NCBI RefSeq assembly: GCF_042675665.1
Contig: NZ_JBHTJI010000001.1
Location: forward strand, 2,542,001-2,606,000
DNA: 64,000 nt
Reading direction: 5' to 3'
DNA from: Mariniflexile jejuense
GTDB taxonomy: Bacteria; Bacteroidota; Bacteroidia; Flavobacteriales; Flavobacteriaceae
The notes under the pieces are model-generated. The model ran no database searches. It saw only the letters and a program-made list of their open reading frames with translations, and had not been told where the DNA came from. Below, piece after piece: positions 17,020 through 26,190 of the stretch; position 1 is the first letter of the stretch, and each line of letters starts with the position of its first letter. The position numbers and the translations under genes were made by a program.

Positions 17020-17756
17020 TATTTTTTTAATTGTAATGCTTCAACCGTTTTTACTGAAGCCGCCGTTACTGAAAGAGGTAATACCAAAATAACACCAATA
17101 ACAGGAATTAACAAAAACAACATAAAAACGATGCCGTTTCCAATGGCTAAACCACGATGTTTTTTAACAAATCGAATACTTTCATTGTATTTAAAATGAC
17201 GTTCTAAAGTGTAATCCATATTACCAAAACCAGCATAATAGGCTTGCACTAAAAAAAGTAAAACAGTAGATAAAATACCAATAAACGGTATAAAACCTAA
17301 AAGCAAAATTGGAATGGTTAACAGTAATTCTAGGCTTAAATTTCTAATATTTATACGAATACCTCGCCAAAGTTGTTCTGTGAATGATGTTTTACGGTGT
17401 ATATTGGTTTCACCAACTAAATGATTTTCTATTTTTTCGGAAACTGGACTCATAAATGGAGCAGATAAAGCCATTATGATGTGTTTGTAAAGAATTAATC
17501 CAATTACAATTATTGAAAGCCCAATTATAATTTGCAATATGATTTTTAACCATGAAGAACCTGTCCAGCTTGGGAACAAGCTTGATAAGTAATCTGCAAT
17601 ATTATCTGAAAAACTATAAGCAAATACGAAAATAAATATTGCTGTTAGAAAACTTATAAGCATAGGAATTGCAAAATATTTCCAGAGTTTTAGTTTTGAA
17701 ATTAAACTAAATGCTCCAAAATAGGCTTTAATTCCTATGAAAACATTTTTAAGCAT
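17019..17756 (-). CDS. EI24/CysZ-like integral membrane protein
   Basis: 245 residues with about four to five hydrophobic segments, including long ones near 28-50, 70-95, 150-180 and 205-235, and the spacing of the EI24 (CysZ-like) family. CysZ itself is a sulfate channel, but flavobacterial members next to hem genes have no known substrate. It overlaps hemE by eight bases upstream and hemF by one base downstream, so it is made together with both. A link to porphyrin or substrate transport is only inferred from position. Confidence 0.75.
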   Translation of the reverse strand: MLKNVFIGIKAYFGAFSLISKLKLWKYFAIPMLISFLTAIFIFVFAYSFSDNIADYLSSLFPSWTGSSWLKIILQIIIGLSIIVIGLILYKHIIMALSAPFMSPVSEKIENHLVGETNIHRKTSFTEQLWRGIRINIRNLSLELLLTIPILLLGFIPFIGILSTVLLFLVQAYYAGFGNMDYTLERHFKYNESIRFVKKHRGLAIGNGIVFMLFLLIPVIGVILVLPLSVTAASVKTVEALQLKK

Positions 17757-18777
17757 TATACTCTTTTACAGCATCTACAAACGCCTTGGCGTTGTCTAAA
17801 GGAATGTTAGGCAAAATACCATGACCTAAGTTTACAATGTATTTATCTTTACCAAATTCATTAATCATTTTAGTTACCATTTTCTTGATTTCAGCAGGTG
17901 GTGATAATAAACGTGAAGGGTCAAAATTACCTTGAAGTGTTATATTTCCTCCAGTTAAATAACGTGCGTTTCTTGCAGAACACGTCCAGTCTACTCCTAA
18001 AGCAGAAGCACCAGATTTTGCCATATCGTGTAATGCAAACCAGCAACCTTTGCCAAATGCAATTACAGGCGCATCATCTTTTAAAGCATCAATAATTTGT
18101 TGTATGTATTGCCATGAAAATTCTTGATAATCAACTGGCGACAGCATACCACCCCAAGAATCGAAAACCTGTACGGCATTACAACCTGCTTTTACTTTTT
18201 CTTTAAGATAAGCAATAGTAGTATCGGTTATTTTTTGAAGTAAGGTATGTGCAGCTACAGGATTTGTAAAGCAAAATTCTTTGGCTTTATCGAAGGTTTT
18301 ACTACCTTGACCTTGCACGCAGTAGCACAAAATAGTCCATGGTGAACCTGCAAAACCAATTAAAGGAATGTCGTCATTCAATAATTCCTTTGTTGCTTTT
18401 ATAGCTTGGTAAACATAGTTTAAAGCTTCTTTAACATCTGGAACAATAACATTTTCTACATCTTTAGTCGTGCGAATTGGGTTTGGTAAATACGGACCAA
18501 AATTTGGTTTCATTTGTACCTCAATATTCATAGCCTGCGGAATAACCAAAATATCGCTAAATAAAATAGCGGCATCCATACCATATCTGCGAATAGGTTG
18601 TACTGTTATTTCACTTGCTATTTCTGGTGTTTGGCAACGTGTAAAGAAATCGTATTTTTCTCTAAGTGCTATAAATTCTGGCAAATAACGACCTGCTTGA
18701 CGCATCATCCATACGGGTGGACGGTTTACTGTTTCTCCTTTTAATGCTCTTAAAAATAAATCGTTTTTTATACTCAT
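17749..18777 (-). CDS. hemE: Uroporphyrinogen decarboxylase
   Basis: 342 residues, full length. PPVWMMRQAGRYLPE near the N-terminus is the first UROD signature with its arginine substrate ligands, and VQVFDSWGGMLSPVDY carries the second. It removes four carboxyl groups from uroporphyrinogen III. It starts 31 bases after ktrA and overlaps the EI24-type gene by eight bases. Confidence 0.96.
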   Translation of the reverse strand: MSIKNDLFLRALKGETVNRPPVWMMRQAGRYLPEFIALREKYDFFTRCQTPEIASEITVQPIRRYGMDAAILFSDILVIPQAMNIEVQMKPNFGPYLPNPIRTTKDVENVIVPDVKEALNYVYQAIKATKELLNDDIPLIGFAGSPWTILCYCVQGQGSKTFDKAKEFCFTNPVAAHTLLQKITDTTIAYLKEKVKAGCNAVQVFDSWGGMLSPVDYQEFSWQYIQQIIDALKDDAPVIAFGKGCWFALHDMAKSGASALGVDWTCSARNARYLTGGNITLQGNFDPSRLLSPPAEIKKMVTKMINEFGKDKYIVNLGHGILPNIPLDNAKAFVDAVKEYNA

Positions 18778-18808
18778 ATTATTGGTTTCTTGTTTTACAA
18801 GATGGTTT

Positions 18809-19525
18809 TTATATGTTTTTATTTCTTAAATCGTACTCTTCTTCACCCATGCAATAATTTTCGATATCTTTATTATTGCCATAAACTACTAAAATATCTT
18901 TTTCTAGAACTAAAGTGTCGGGCGATGTTCTACCAATAGTTTCTTTAATAATTGTTTTTTTACCTATTAAGTTTTTCTTTTCTTTCTCGCGAATAATGGT
19001 AATAAGTGTTAAACGATATTTATCAATAGAATCTAGTTCTTGTAATGTTTTGCCAAAAAATTCTGGTTTTGCTTTTACTTCAGAAATGGTATAATTGTCG
19101 TCTAGTTGATAATTTTCTAAAGTCGATTTAAAGTTTATTTGCTTAGTAAGTCGGTCGGCTGAATCTTGTTCTGGGTGTACAATACTGTGTATTCCCATAG
19201 CTTCTAAAACGGTATCGTGAATAGGTGATAAGGCTCGACTAATAATTTTTACATCACTTAATTTTTTAATAATAGCGGTTGTAATTATGGCTGCACCTTC
19301 GTTTTCGCCTATGGCAACAATAACCTTGTCGGCATCTTTTAATGGTAAAGCTTCATAAGCAAGTTCGTTTGTAGAGTCCATACAAATGGCATGCGAAATT
19401 TTATCTTTCACAAGGTTAATTTTGTCCATTTGTTTATCTATTGCAATTACTTCGTTGCCTGTTTCGGTTAAACTTATTGATAAAGCCATACCGAAATTTC
19501 CAAGTCCGAAAACAATTATTTTCAT
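18809..19525 (-). CDS. ktrA: Potassium uptake regulatory subunit (KtrA/TrkA family)
   Basis: 238 residues. An N-terminal RCK domain with VFGLGNFGMALS (GxGxxG) and an acidic residue after beta-2 (IAIDKQ) for NAD or ATP, then a TrkA-C domain in the second half. It forms the cytoplasmic ring that gates KtrB. The ktrB gene lies 13 bases upstream. The pair interrupts the hem operon between hemCD and hemE. Confidence 0.9.
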   Translation of the reverse strand: MKIIVFGLGNFGMALSISLTETGNEVIAIDKQMDKINLVKDKISHAICMDSTNELAYEALPLKDADKVIVAIGENEGAAIITTAIIKKLSDVKIISRALSPIHDTVLEAMGIHSIVHPEQDSADRLTKQINFKSTLENYQLDDNYTISEVKAKPEFFGKTLQELDSIDKYRLTLITIIREKEKKNLIGKKTIIKETIGRTSPDTLVLEKDILVVYGNNKDIENYCMGEEEYDLRNKNI

Positions 19526-19538
19526 TTTTAAAAACTTA

Positions 19539-21281
19539 TTAGTTAATCAAAATATTTTCTTTTGGTAGCTCATAAAATTGATGATTTACTTGACGCAGCA
19601 AACCAATCATTAAATTGAGCATTCCTATTCTACCTATAAACATTACGGCTATTATAATGTATTTACTAGCTTCGGTAAGCGAAGGTGTATAGTTTAAACT
19701 TAAACCAACGGTACTATATGCCGAAAAACATTCAAACACAACAGTTAATAATGGCGTGTCTTTAGGTTCAAAAATTAGCAATGCCATAATAGAAATACCA
19801 ATAACTATTAATGAAATACACAAAATAGCAAAAGCTCTTGATGTTGATTCTGCTGAAAAACGTCTTCCAAAAATTTCTATTCTACTTTTTCCTTTAGCTA
19901 TGGCAAGAATGTTTAAAGTAGCCAATGCAAAGGTACTGGTTTTTATACCACCACCAGTTGATGCTGGTGAAGCTCCAATCCACATTAAAAATATAACAAA
20001 TAAAAGTGAAGGCACTGTCATTTGTGTATAGTCAACAACATTAAATCCTGCGGTTCTGGGTGTTACCGAACTAAAAGCGGCATTAGTAATTTTACCAAAA
20101 ATGGTTTTATGGTCTAATAGCGTGTTATTGTATTCTGATATAAACAAGAAAATCCACCCAACAATAAGTAAAATAAAGGTTGTGTAAATTACTATTTTAG
20201 AATTAAGCGTGATAATAGGAACACGTTTATGAATTATTTTTTTATTGCATAACTCTAAAACGTATGTTTTTACATATTTATAGAAATTGAAAATAATGTG
20301 ATACCCAAGTCCTCCAAAAACGATAAGTATCATAATAATCCATTGGAAAAAATAGTTAAAACGAATACTTTGATCGAATAATCCAGATGAGAATATAGAA
20401 AAACCAGCATTACAAAATGCGGAAATTGAATGAAAAATAGAAAAGAAAAGTTTGTTGGTTATAGAAGTATTGGTTGATACTGAAAAGTAAATGAAAATAG
20501 CGCCAATTATTTCAACAGCAACGGTAAGCATAACTACATTTAATGCAACTCTAAAAACATCTTTTAAGCCATCTTGCGCTAAAAAATCTTTAGTGTTTAA
20601 ACCTTCTTTAAAAGAAGAACTTCCTCGGAAGAAAAATGCGAAAAACGATGTAAAAGTTAAAATACCTAAGCCTCCTAATTGAATTAATACCAAAATGATT
20701 GATTGTCCAATAATTGTAAAATCTAAACTAGTATCTACAACTGCTAAACCGGTAACACAAACGCTACTTGTGGCTGTAAATAAGGCGTTAGTAAAGCTAA
20801 TGCCATTAGTTGTAGCACTAGGCAGCATGAGTAGAAATGCACCAGCTAAAGCAAGTATTATAAAGCTACCTACAAATACAATTGCAGGATTAAAATAGAC
20901 ATCGTAAATATGCCTTACCAAAACTAATAAGCGTAAAAGGAAGTATAAAATTAAACCACCTTCTAGTACGGGTTTTATTTTTTGTAGAATATCATCATAT
21001 GTTTCACCTATGTTGGCTATTGAAACAATTAATGAAGTAACAAGTAAAACAGAAATGATAATAATGTTTACAAATGCTACATTTTTAAAGCGTTTGTATT
21101 TATATTTTATAAACTTAAAAACATTAAAAAAAAGTAAAAAAAACAGAAGTATTATAAGTCCAACTACATGCGGTGTTGTGAAATTTTCGGCAAAATCATA
21201 ACCAAAATCAAATACAATAAACAAGAGAACTATAATATCAAAAAAACGATATAAATAATTTAATAACGATTCTCTTTCCAT
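19539..21281 (-). CDS. ktrB: Potassium uptake membrane subunit (KtrB/TrkH family)
   Basis: 580 residues, longer than Bacillus KtrB because of an extra N-terminal membrane region of about 120 residues. Four selectivity-filter loops can be traced, including TSSVCVTGLAV, HSISAFCNAGFS, SSVTPRTAGFN and FSAYSTVGLS. It is the ion-conducting subunit working with KtrA. The gene starts 15 bases after hemCD, within the same apparent transcript. Confidence 0.9.
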   Translation of the reverse strand: MERESLLNYLYRFFDIIVLLFIVFDFGYDFAENFTTPHVVGLIILLFFLLFFNVFKFIKYKYKRFKNVAFVNIIIISVLLVTSLIVSIANIGETYDDILQKIKPVLEGGLILYFLLRLLVLVRHIYDVYFNPAIVFVGSFIILALAGAFLLMLPSATTNGISFTNALFTATSSVCVTGLAVVDTSLDFTIIGQSIILVLIQLGGLGILTFTSFFAFFFRGSSSFKEGLNTKDFLAQDGLKDVFRVALNVVMLTVAVEIIGAIFIYFSVSTNTSITNKLFFSIFHSISAFCNAGFSIFSSGLFDQSIRFNYFFQWIIMILIVFGGLGYHIIFNFYKYVKTYVLELCNKKIIHKRVPIITLNSKIVIYTTFILLIVGWIFLFISEYNNTLLDHKTIFGKITNAAFSSVTPRTAGFNVVDYTQMTVPSLLFVIFLMWIGASPASTGGGIKTSTFALATLNILAIAKGKSRIEIFGRRFSAESTSRAFAILCISLIVIGISIMALLIFEPKDTPLLTVVFECFSAYSTVGLSLNYTPSLTEASKYIIIAVMFIGRIGMLNLMIGLLRQVNHQFYELPKENILIN

Positions 21282-21296
21282 GTTTAAAGCAATGGT

Positions 21297-22871
21297 TTAT
21301 AGATAGTTTTCGTTCACTAATTCAATAACACTTTCAACGGTTGGTACTTTGGCAATTCTAACATCTTTAAAATGCTTTTTAGCTTCAGTAGCTGTTGTTT
21401 CCCCAATACAAAATGCAATGGCTTCAGTATTATTTTTTGCAATATAACTTTCAACAGTTGATGGGCTATAAAACATAACACCTTCAATAGTTTCGGGTAT
21501 TTTTATGCCATCAAATTTAGTTTGATATGCTTCAACTTCGGTTACTTTTATATTATTTTTTTCTAAAATAGTTGGTAAATCATCTAAACGTAAATCGCTA
21601 CAAAAATAAGTAACACTATTACCTTCCATATAATCTACAAGGTAGTTGGCTAGTTTTTTTGCGCTATTTTCAAAATGAGTAACCTTGCCTATTTTAGTTT
21701 CTACAAGCTTTTTAGTACGTCTGCCAACACAGTAAATGTTTTTAAACTGAAGTTCAATTGCAGAATAATTGGTAATTAACGATTCAACAGCATTTTTACT
21801 GGTAATTACCACGTTTTCAATTTCATTTTTTAAAAATCGTGGATGAATTCTGTTGAGGCTTATCTTTATAAAATCTGAACTTTCAACCGTTACCTTTTCA
21901 TGAAACAATAAACGCTGCGCTTCGGTAAATGATTTTGTTGAATATACGTTGGTTTTTTTGTTGGCATTTTTAATAGCATCCATTAAGCGATTGCCACCAC
22001 GTTCAATAATAAAATTGGCGCAAAAGTTGGCAATATCATGGTGTTCGCCTACTTTTTTAACACGTGTAACATCAATTCGTTTGGTGCCATCTACGCTTAG
22101 TAATACGCCTTTAAAGTGTACTTCTTCATTTTTTATAATGGCTAATGCACCAATGGGTGCAGTACAACCACCTTCCAATTTGTTTAAAAATTCGCGTTCA
22201 ATAGATGTGCAAAGGCTGGTTTCTTCGTGGTTTAATTCAGCACAAGCGGTTTTTACAAAATCATCTTCTGCTAAAGCAGTTATCATAATAGCACCTTGTG
22301 CTGGTGCTGGAATCATCCAGTCTAGGTTTATAGCTTCTTCTGGTCTTAAACCTATTCTACCTATGCCTGCAGCGGCAAAAATAGCACCGTTCCATTCATT
22401 ATCTTGTAGTTTTTGTAGACGCAAATTTACATTTCCGCGTAAATCTACTACGGTATGTGTAGGGAATCGGTTTAGCCATTGTGCACGTCTGCGTAAACTT
22501 CCAGTTGCTATAACTGCATCTTTAGAACCTAAAAACTCTTCATTGTTTTTAAAAACGAGTGTATCGTGCACATTACCACGTTTTAAAACAGCTACTTGTA
22601 CTATACCTTTTGGCAATACGGTTGGTACATCTTTTAACGAATGTACTGCAATATCTATATCATGGTTTAGCATGGCAATATCTAAGGTACGTGTAAATAT
22701 GCCTGTAATACCTAATTCGTAAAGAGGTTTGTCTAAAACTAAATCGCCTGTAGATTTTACAGGCACTAATTGTGTTTTATAACCTAAATTTTCAAGTTGA
22801 CTTTGTACTATTTTGGCTTGCCATAACGCTAATTCGCTATCACGCGTACCAATTCTTATAATTTTAGACAT
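21297..22871 (-). CDS. hemCD: Hydroxymethylbilane synthase / uroporphyrinogen-III synthase fusion
   Basis: 524 residues carrying two enzymes. HemC spans about 1-305, with HSLKDVP (catalytic Asp81) and EGGCTAPIGA (Cys236, which holds the dipyrromethane cofactor). HemD spans about 310-524, with low sequence conservation as usual; NVVITSKNAVESL and MFYSPSTVESY are its recognisable strands. The fusion makes uroporphyrinogen III from porphobilinogen without release of the unstable linear bilane. Such fusions are common in Bacteroidota. It overlaps hemA by eight bases. Confidence 0.94.
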   Translation of the reverse strand: MSKIIRIGTRDSELALWQAKIVQSQLENLGYKTQLVPVKSTGDLVLDKPLYELGITGIFTRTLDIAMLNHDIDIAVHSLKDVPTVLPKGIVQVAVLKRGNVHDTLVFKNNEEFLGSKDAVIATGSLRRRAQWLNRFPTHTVVDLRGNVNLRLQKLQDNEWNGAIFAAAGIGRIGLRPEEAINLDWMIPAPAQGAIMITALAEDDFVKTACAELNHEETSLCTSIEREFLNKLEGGCTAPIGALAIIKNEEVHFKGVLLSVDGTKRIDVTRVKKVGEHHDIANFCANFIIERGGNRLMDAIKNANKKTNVYSTKSFTEAQRLLFHEKVTVESSDFIKISLNRIHPRFLKNEIENVVITSKNAVESLITNYSAIELQFKNIYCVGRRTKKLVETKIGKVTHFENSAKKLANYLVDYMEGNSVTYFCSDLRLDDLPTILEKNNIKVTEVEAYQTKFDGIKIPETIEGVMFYSPSTVESYIAKNNTEAIAFCIGETTATEAKKHFKDVRIAKVPTVESVIELVNENYL

Positions 22872-24123
22872 GTGTTGTGGGTTCTAACTGAAACACTTTT
22901 TTTATGAGTTCCAGACTCTCATCGGTAGGAATGCCATCATCTTTTAAATGATGTGCAAAGTGATTTGTTATTTTTTGTATAATACTATTGCTAATTAATT
23001 CTGCCTGAGCTTCATTAAAATCGGTATTTTTTTTGCGTTGTGTATCTAATTCCGCAGCAGCAAAATCGTGCAATTTATCTTTTAAAGCTTTAATGGTTGG
23101 TGCAAATTTTCTAGTTTCTAACCAATCGTTAAATTCAGCCTTTACTTCTTCAATAATAGCTTCAGCAAATGGAATATGTGCTTTTCTAGCCTCTAAAGTT
23201 TTATCTGTAATTTGCGATAAATGGTCTAAATGAACTAACGAAACGTTATCCAATTCTTCCACATTTGCATCTACATTTTTTGGGATAGATAAATCTAAAA
23301 TTAAAAGCGGTTTATGGGTTTGAATAATGTGCTTGTCAATAGTAGGGCGTTGTGCACCTGTTGCTACAATTAAAATGTCAGATGTATGAATTTCTTCTTG
23401 TAAATTAGCATAATCTTTAACTACTAAATTGAATTTTCCAGCAATTTTTTCAGCTTTATCTTTCGTTCTGTTTATTAAAGTAATGTGCTCGTTTTTGGTG
23501 TGTTTTACTAGGTTTTCGCAGGTGTTTCTTCCAATTTTACCGGTTCCAAAAAGTAAGATGTTTTTGTTTGAAATATCTTGAACGGTATTGAAAATATATT
23601 GAACAGAAGCAAAAGACACCGATGTTGCACCCGATGAAATTTCGGTTTCATTTTTAATACGCTTACTAGCTTGAATAACAGCATTTACCAAACGCTCGGT
23701 AAAATGGTTTAGTAAACCAAATTTTTTTGATTGACGCGCACTTATTTTTAACTGACTAATAATTTCAAAATCGCCCAGAATTTGGCTATCCAAACCAGAA
23801 CCAACACGAAACATATGGGCAATGGCATCGTTATTTTTATAAACGTATGCTACTTTTTGAAATTCTTCAACAGTACCTCGCGTGTTTTCACAAAGTAATT
23901 GAATCAATTGAAAAGGATGTTCTGCAAAACCGTAAATTTCTGTACGGTTACATGTTGAGGTTACCACTAAACTTTCAATAGCATTCTCTTTAGCTTGATT
24001 AAGTAACGCTAATTTGGCGGCTTCATCTAAGCTAAAATGACCTCTTACATCGGCGTCAGCTTTTTTATAGCTCAAGCCAATGGCGTAAAAGTATTTGCTT
24101 TTAGAAATGTTATATTGATGCAT
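22864..24123 (-). CDS. hemA: Glutamyl-tRNA reductase
   Basis: 419 residues from the ATG at 24123. STCNRTEIYG contains the catalytic Cys58, FGTGKIGRNTCENL is the NADPH-binding loop, and the C-terminal dimerisation helix is present. It makes glutamate-1-semialdehyde from glutamyl-tRNA, the first committed heme step. A TTG at 24150 would add nine residues, but it falls in the likely -7 promoter element (24148-24155), so I prefer the ATG. First gene of the hemA-hemCD-ktrB-ktrA-hemE-EI24-hemF operon. Confidence 0.94.
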   Translation of the reverse strand: MHQYNISKSKYFYAIGLSYKKADADVRGHFSLDEAAKLALLNQAKENAIESLVVTSTCNRTEIYGFAEHPFQLIQLLCENTRGTVEEFQKVAYVYKNNDAIAHMFRVGSGLDSQILGDFEIISQLKISARQSKKFGLLNHFTERLVNAVIQASKRIKNETEISSGATSVSFASVQYIFNTVQDISNKNILLFGTGKIGRNTCENLVKHTKNEHITLINRTKDKAEKIAGKFNLVVKDYANLQEEIHTSDILIVATGAQRPTIDKHIIQTHKPLLILDLSIPKNVDANVEELDNVSLVHLDHLSQITDKTLEARKAHIPFAEAIIEEVKAEFNDWLETRKFAPTIKALKDKLHDFAAAELDTQRKKNTDFNEAQAELISNSIIQKITNHFAHHLKDDGIPTDESLELIKKVFQLEPTTHV

Positions 24124-24147
24124 TATTTTTTCCAATAATTCAGAAAG

Positions 24148-24155
24148 CAAATGTA
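24148..24155 (-). promoter_or_regulatory. Candidate -7 element of the hemA operon
   Basis: On the minus strand the bases read TACATTTG, a full TAnnTTTG match, 24 bases before the hemA ATG. The -33 box is not convincing. It lies back to back with the araC-type gene promoter, 94 bases away. Confidence 0.5.
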
Positions 24156-24249
24156 TATTTATGAAAAGTAAAAAAATAACGCTGAAAGAACTTTTAGTGT
24201 CGTTTGTGGTTTTTTAGTGTGTTTTTTCATGAAAATATGATATTTGTCA

Positions 24250-24257
24250 TACTTTTG
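24250..24257 (+). promoter_or_regulatory. Candidate -7 element of the AraC-type gene
   Basis: TACTTTTG matches TAnnTTTG and lies 51 bases before the ATG at 24309. A T-run near 24222-24227 may serve as a weak -33 region. Confidence 0.45.
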
Positions 24258-24308
24258 TAGTAATAGCAACGATTTTAAAGCAATTAATTTAGAACAAATC
24301 TAAATAAG

Positions 24309-25214
24309 ATGATTATAAATAACGAAGAAAAGTCTATAAAAAACAACGCTAAAAGTTCTTTTGAAGAAACATTAGTAGAAGATGGTTTTTTAGTTTTAGT
24401 TTATAAAAATGAAGCATCTGAAATGCAAAGTGTTCTTAAAGAAATACATAGCGATTATATTCAATTTCACTTTTGCCTAAAAGGATCGAGTAAATTTGTT
24501 TTTAATGAAGGTCGCTATCTATTAAACATTCTTGAAGAAAACTCGCTGTTGTTGTATAACCCACAACGCGATTTACCTATTAACCTTCAAGTAAATCCAC
24601 ATTCTTGGATAGTTTCAGTGTTAATTTCAATAAAAAAGTTTCACGGATTATTTTCCCAAGAAGCCGATTATATTTCGTTTTTGAATGAAGATAATAAAGA
24701 CAAAAAGTATTATAAAGATGGTACAATTACACCATCAATGGCCATTGTTTTAAACCAATTAATCAATTTCAATCTCAATCATTCTATTAAAGATTTGTAC
24801 TTTAAAGGAAAAGCTTATGAACTTTTAAGCCTATATTTTAATAGAAGTGAAGATGCTAATATTGAACAATGCCCGTTTTTAGTTGATGAAACTAATGTAA
24901 TTAAAATACGAAAAGCAAAAGATATTATAGTATCTCGCATGGCCGAACCACCAAGTTTACAAGAATTAGCAGATGAAATTGGATTGACGCTTAAAAAACT
25001 AAAAGAAGGGTTTAAACAAATTTATGGCGATTCGGTTTTTAGTTTTTTATTCGATTATAAAATGGAAGTTGCCAGAAAATTGCTAGAATCGGGCGAAAAT
25101 AATGTAAACGAAGTAGGTTTAAAAGTAGGTTATAGTACCGCAAGTCATTTTATTGCAGCTTTTAAGAAAAAATATGGCACAACACCCAAAAAATATTTAA
25201 TGTCTTTAAATTAA
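24309..25214 (+). CDS. AraC-family regulator, PchR-like
   Basis: 301 residues. The C-terminal third is an AraC double helix-turn-helix (LQELADEIGLTLKKLKEGF, then VGYSTASHFIAAFKKKYG and PKKYL). The N-terminal 190 residues lack a recognised ligand domain but resemble PchR/YbtA-type iron-siderophore regulators in layout. It is divergent from hemA and upstream of the ThuA gene by seven bases. I infer a possible role in heme or iron control from this position; the ligand is unknown. Confidence 0.8.
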   Translation: MIINNEEKSIKNNAKSSFEETLVEDGFLVLVYKNEASEMQSVLKEIHSDYIQFHFCLKGSSKFVFNEGRYLLNILEENSLLLYNPQRDLPINLQVNPHSWIVSVLISIKKFHGLFSQEADYISFLNEDNKDKKYYKDGTITPSMAIVLNQLINFNLNHSIKDLYFKGKAYELLSLYFNRSEDANIEQCPFLVDETNVIKIRKAKDIIVSRMAEPPSLQELADEIGLTLKKLKEGFKQIYGDSVFSFLFDYKMEVARKLLESGENNVNEVGLKVGYSTASHFIAAFKKKYGTTPKKYLMSLN

Positions 25215-25221
25215 ATTTTTT

Positions 25222-25944
25222 ATGAAGCATATACTAATCGCTTTTGTTGCTTTGGCAATGGTTTCATGTAGAACTTCCGATGCTGCAAAAACGCCAGATA
25301 AAATTCTTGTTTTTACAAAAACGGCTGGATTTAGGCACAAATCAATTGAAACTGCTGTTAAAACCATTGAAGCATTGGGTATGCAAAACAATTTTGAAAT
25401 AACACATACTGAAGACGCTTTATTGTTTACTACCCAAAATTTAAAACACTATAAATTGGTTATTTTTCTAAACACAACAGGCGATATTTTGAATACTGAT
25501 GAAGAACAGGCTTTTGAAGTATATATTAAAAACGGCGGCAGTTTTATGGGTATTCATTCAGCTACTGATACAGAGTATGAATGGGCATGGTATGGAAAAC
25601 TGGTTGGTGCCTATTTTTTAAACCATCCACAGCAAGCGACAGCAACTATAACCCGTGTTGATGGCAAGCATCTATCTACAAAACATTTACCAGAGCATTG
25701 GGTTCGTTATGATGAATGGTATAATTTCAAGTCTATCAATCAAGATATAAATGTATTGTTGAATTTAGAAGAATCTACCTATGAAGGTGGACAAAATGGC
25801 GAAAATCACCCCATTGCGTGGTATCATGAGTTTGATGGTGGCAGGTCGTTTTACACAGGTTTAGGTCATACAAACCAATCGTATGATGAACCAGAATTTC
25901 AACAACATTTGCTTGGAGGTATTTTGTATTGCTTAAAACGGTAA
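25222..25944 (+). CDS. ThuA-domain lipoprotein
   Basis: 240 residues. A lipoprotein signal ends at VSC (Cys17), so it is membrane anchored outside the cytoplasm. The rest is one ThuA-like domain, related to class I glutamine amidotransferase folds: ILVFTKTAGFRHKS, GGSFMGIHSATD, HWVRYDEWYNF and FYTGLGHTNQSY. ThuA proteins are linked to trehalose or other sugar metabolism, but their reaction is poorly defined. It follows the AraC-type gene by seven bases and may be its target. Confidence 0.88.
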   Translation: MKHILIAFVALAMVSCRTSDAAKTPDKILVFTKTAGFRHKSIETAVKTIEALGMQNNFEITHTEDALLFTTQNLKHYKLVIFLNTTGDILNTDEEQAFEVYIKNGGSFMGIHSATDTEYEWAWYGKLVGAYFLNHPQQATATITRVDGKHLSTKHLPEHWVRYDEWYNFKSINQDINVLLNLEESTYEGGQNGENHPIAWYHEFDGGRSFYTGLGHTNQSYDEPEFQQHLLGGILYCLKR

Positions 25945-25979
25945 TTTTTAGTAGATTTATATTATTAAAACCATTAAAG

Positions 25980-26132
25980 ATGAAGTTCTTAACCCCAGAA
26001 ATAGAAGCATTATCAAAAAATGCAAACACAAAATCGTTAGCGCGTACCAATACATCTTGCGGTATTTTTCAAGATTGCGACTATAATGAAGAACGCCCAA
26101 AATTGTACCATGAGCAAAAACCAGAAAAATAA
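25980..26132 (+). CDS. Small 50-residue protein of unknown function
   Basis: I place the start at the ATG at 25980 because the in-frame TTG at 25929 overlaps the end of the ThuA gene and would add a poor sequence. The product is hydrophilic, begins MKFLTPEIEALSKNANTKSL and has two cysteines (SCGIFQDC). No signal peptide or membrane segment. It sits alone between the ThuA gene and hemH. Codon use looks like that of its neighbours, but I do not recognise a family, so the call stands on composition and placement only. Confidence 0.5.
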   Translation: MKFLTPEIEALSKNANTKSLARTNTSCGIFQDCDYNEERPKLYHEQKPEK

Positions 26133-26178
26133 TATTAAGTATTACTTGTTGTAAATATGATGATTGCAATTTCTATCG

Positions 26179-26186
26179 TATTTTTG
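26179..26186 (+). promoter_or_regulatory. Candidate -7 element of hemH, leaderless arrangement
   Basis: TATTTTTG matches TAnnTTTG and ends four bases before the hemH ATG (26191). Transcription would begin at or next to the start codon, so the mRNA may have no leader. Confidence 0.5.
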
Positions 26187-26190
26187 TAGT

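Noticed and set aside
21949..22722. 257-codon open frame on the plus strand opposite hemC
   Set aside because: It is antisense to the well-supported HemC domain, has no motif or start context of its own and arises from the codon pattern of the real gene.
24124..24150. Longer hemA starting at TTG 24150
   Set aside because: The TTG lies inside the likely -7 element, and the ATG at 24123 gives the normal N-terminus.
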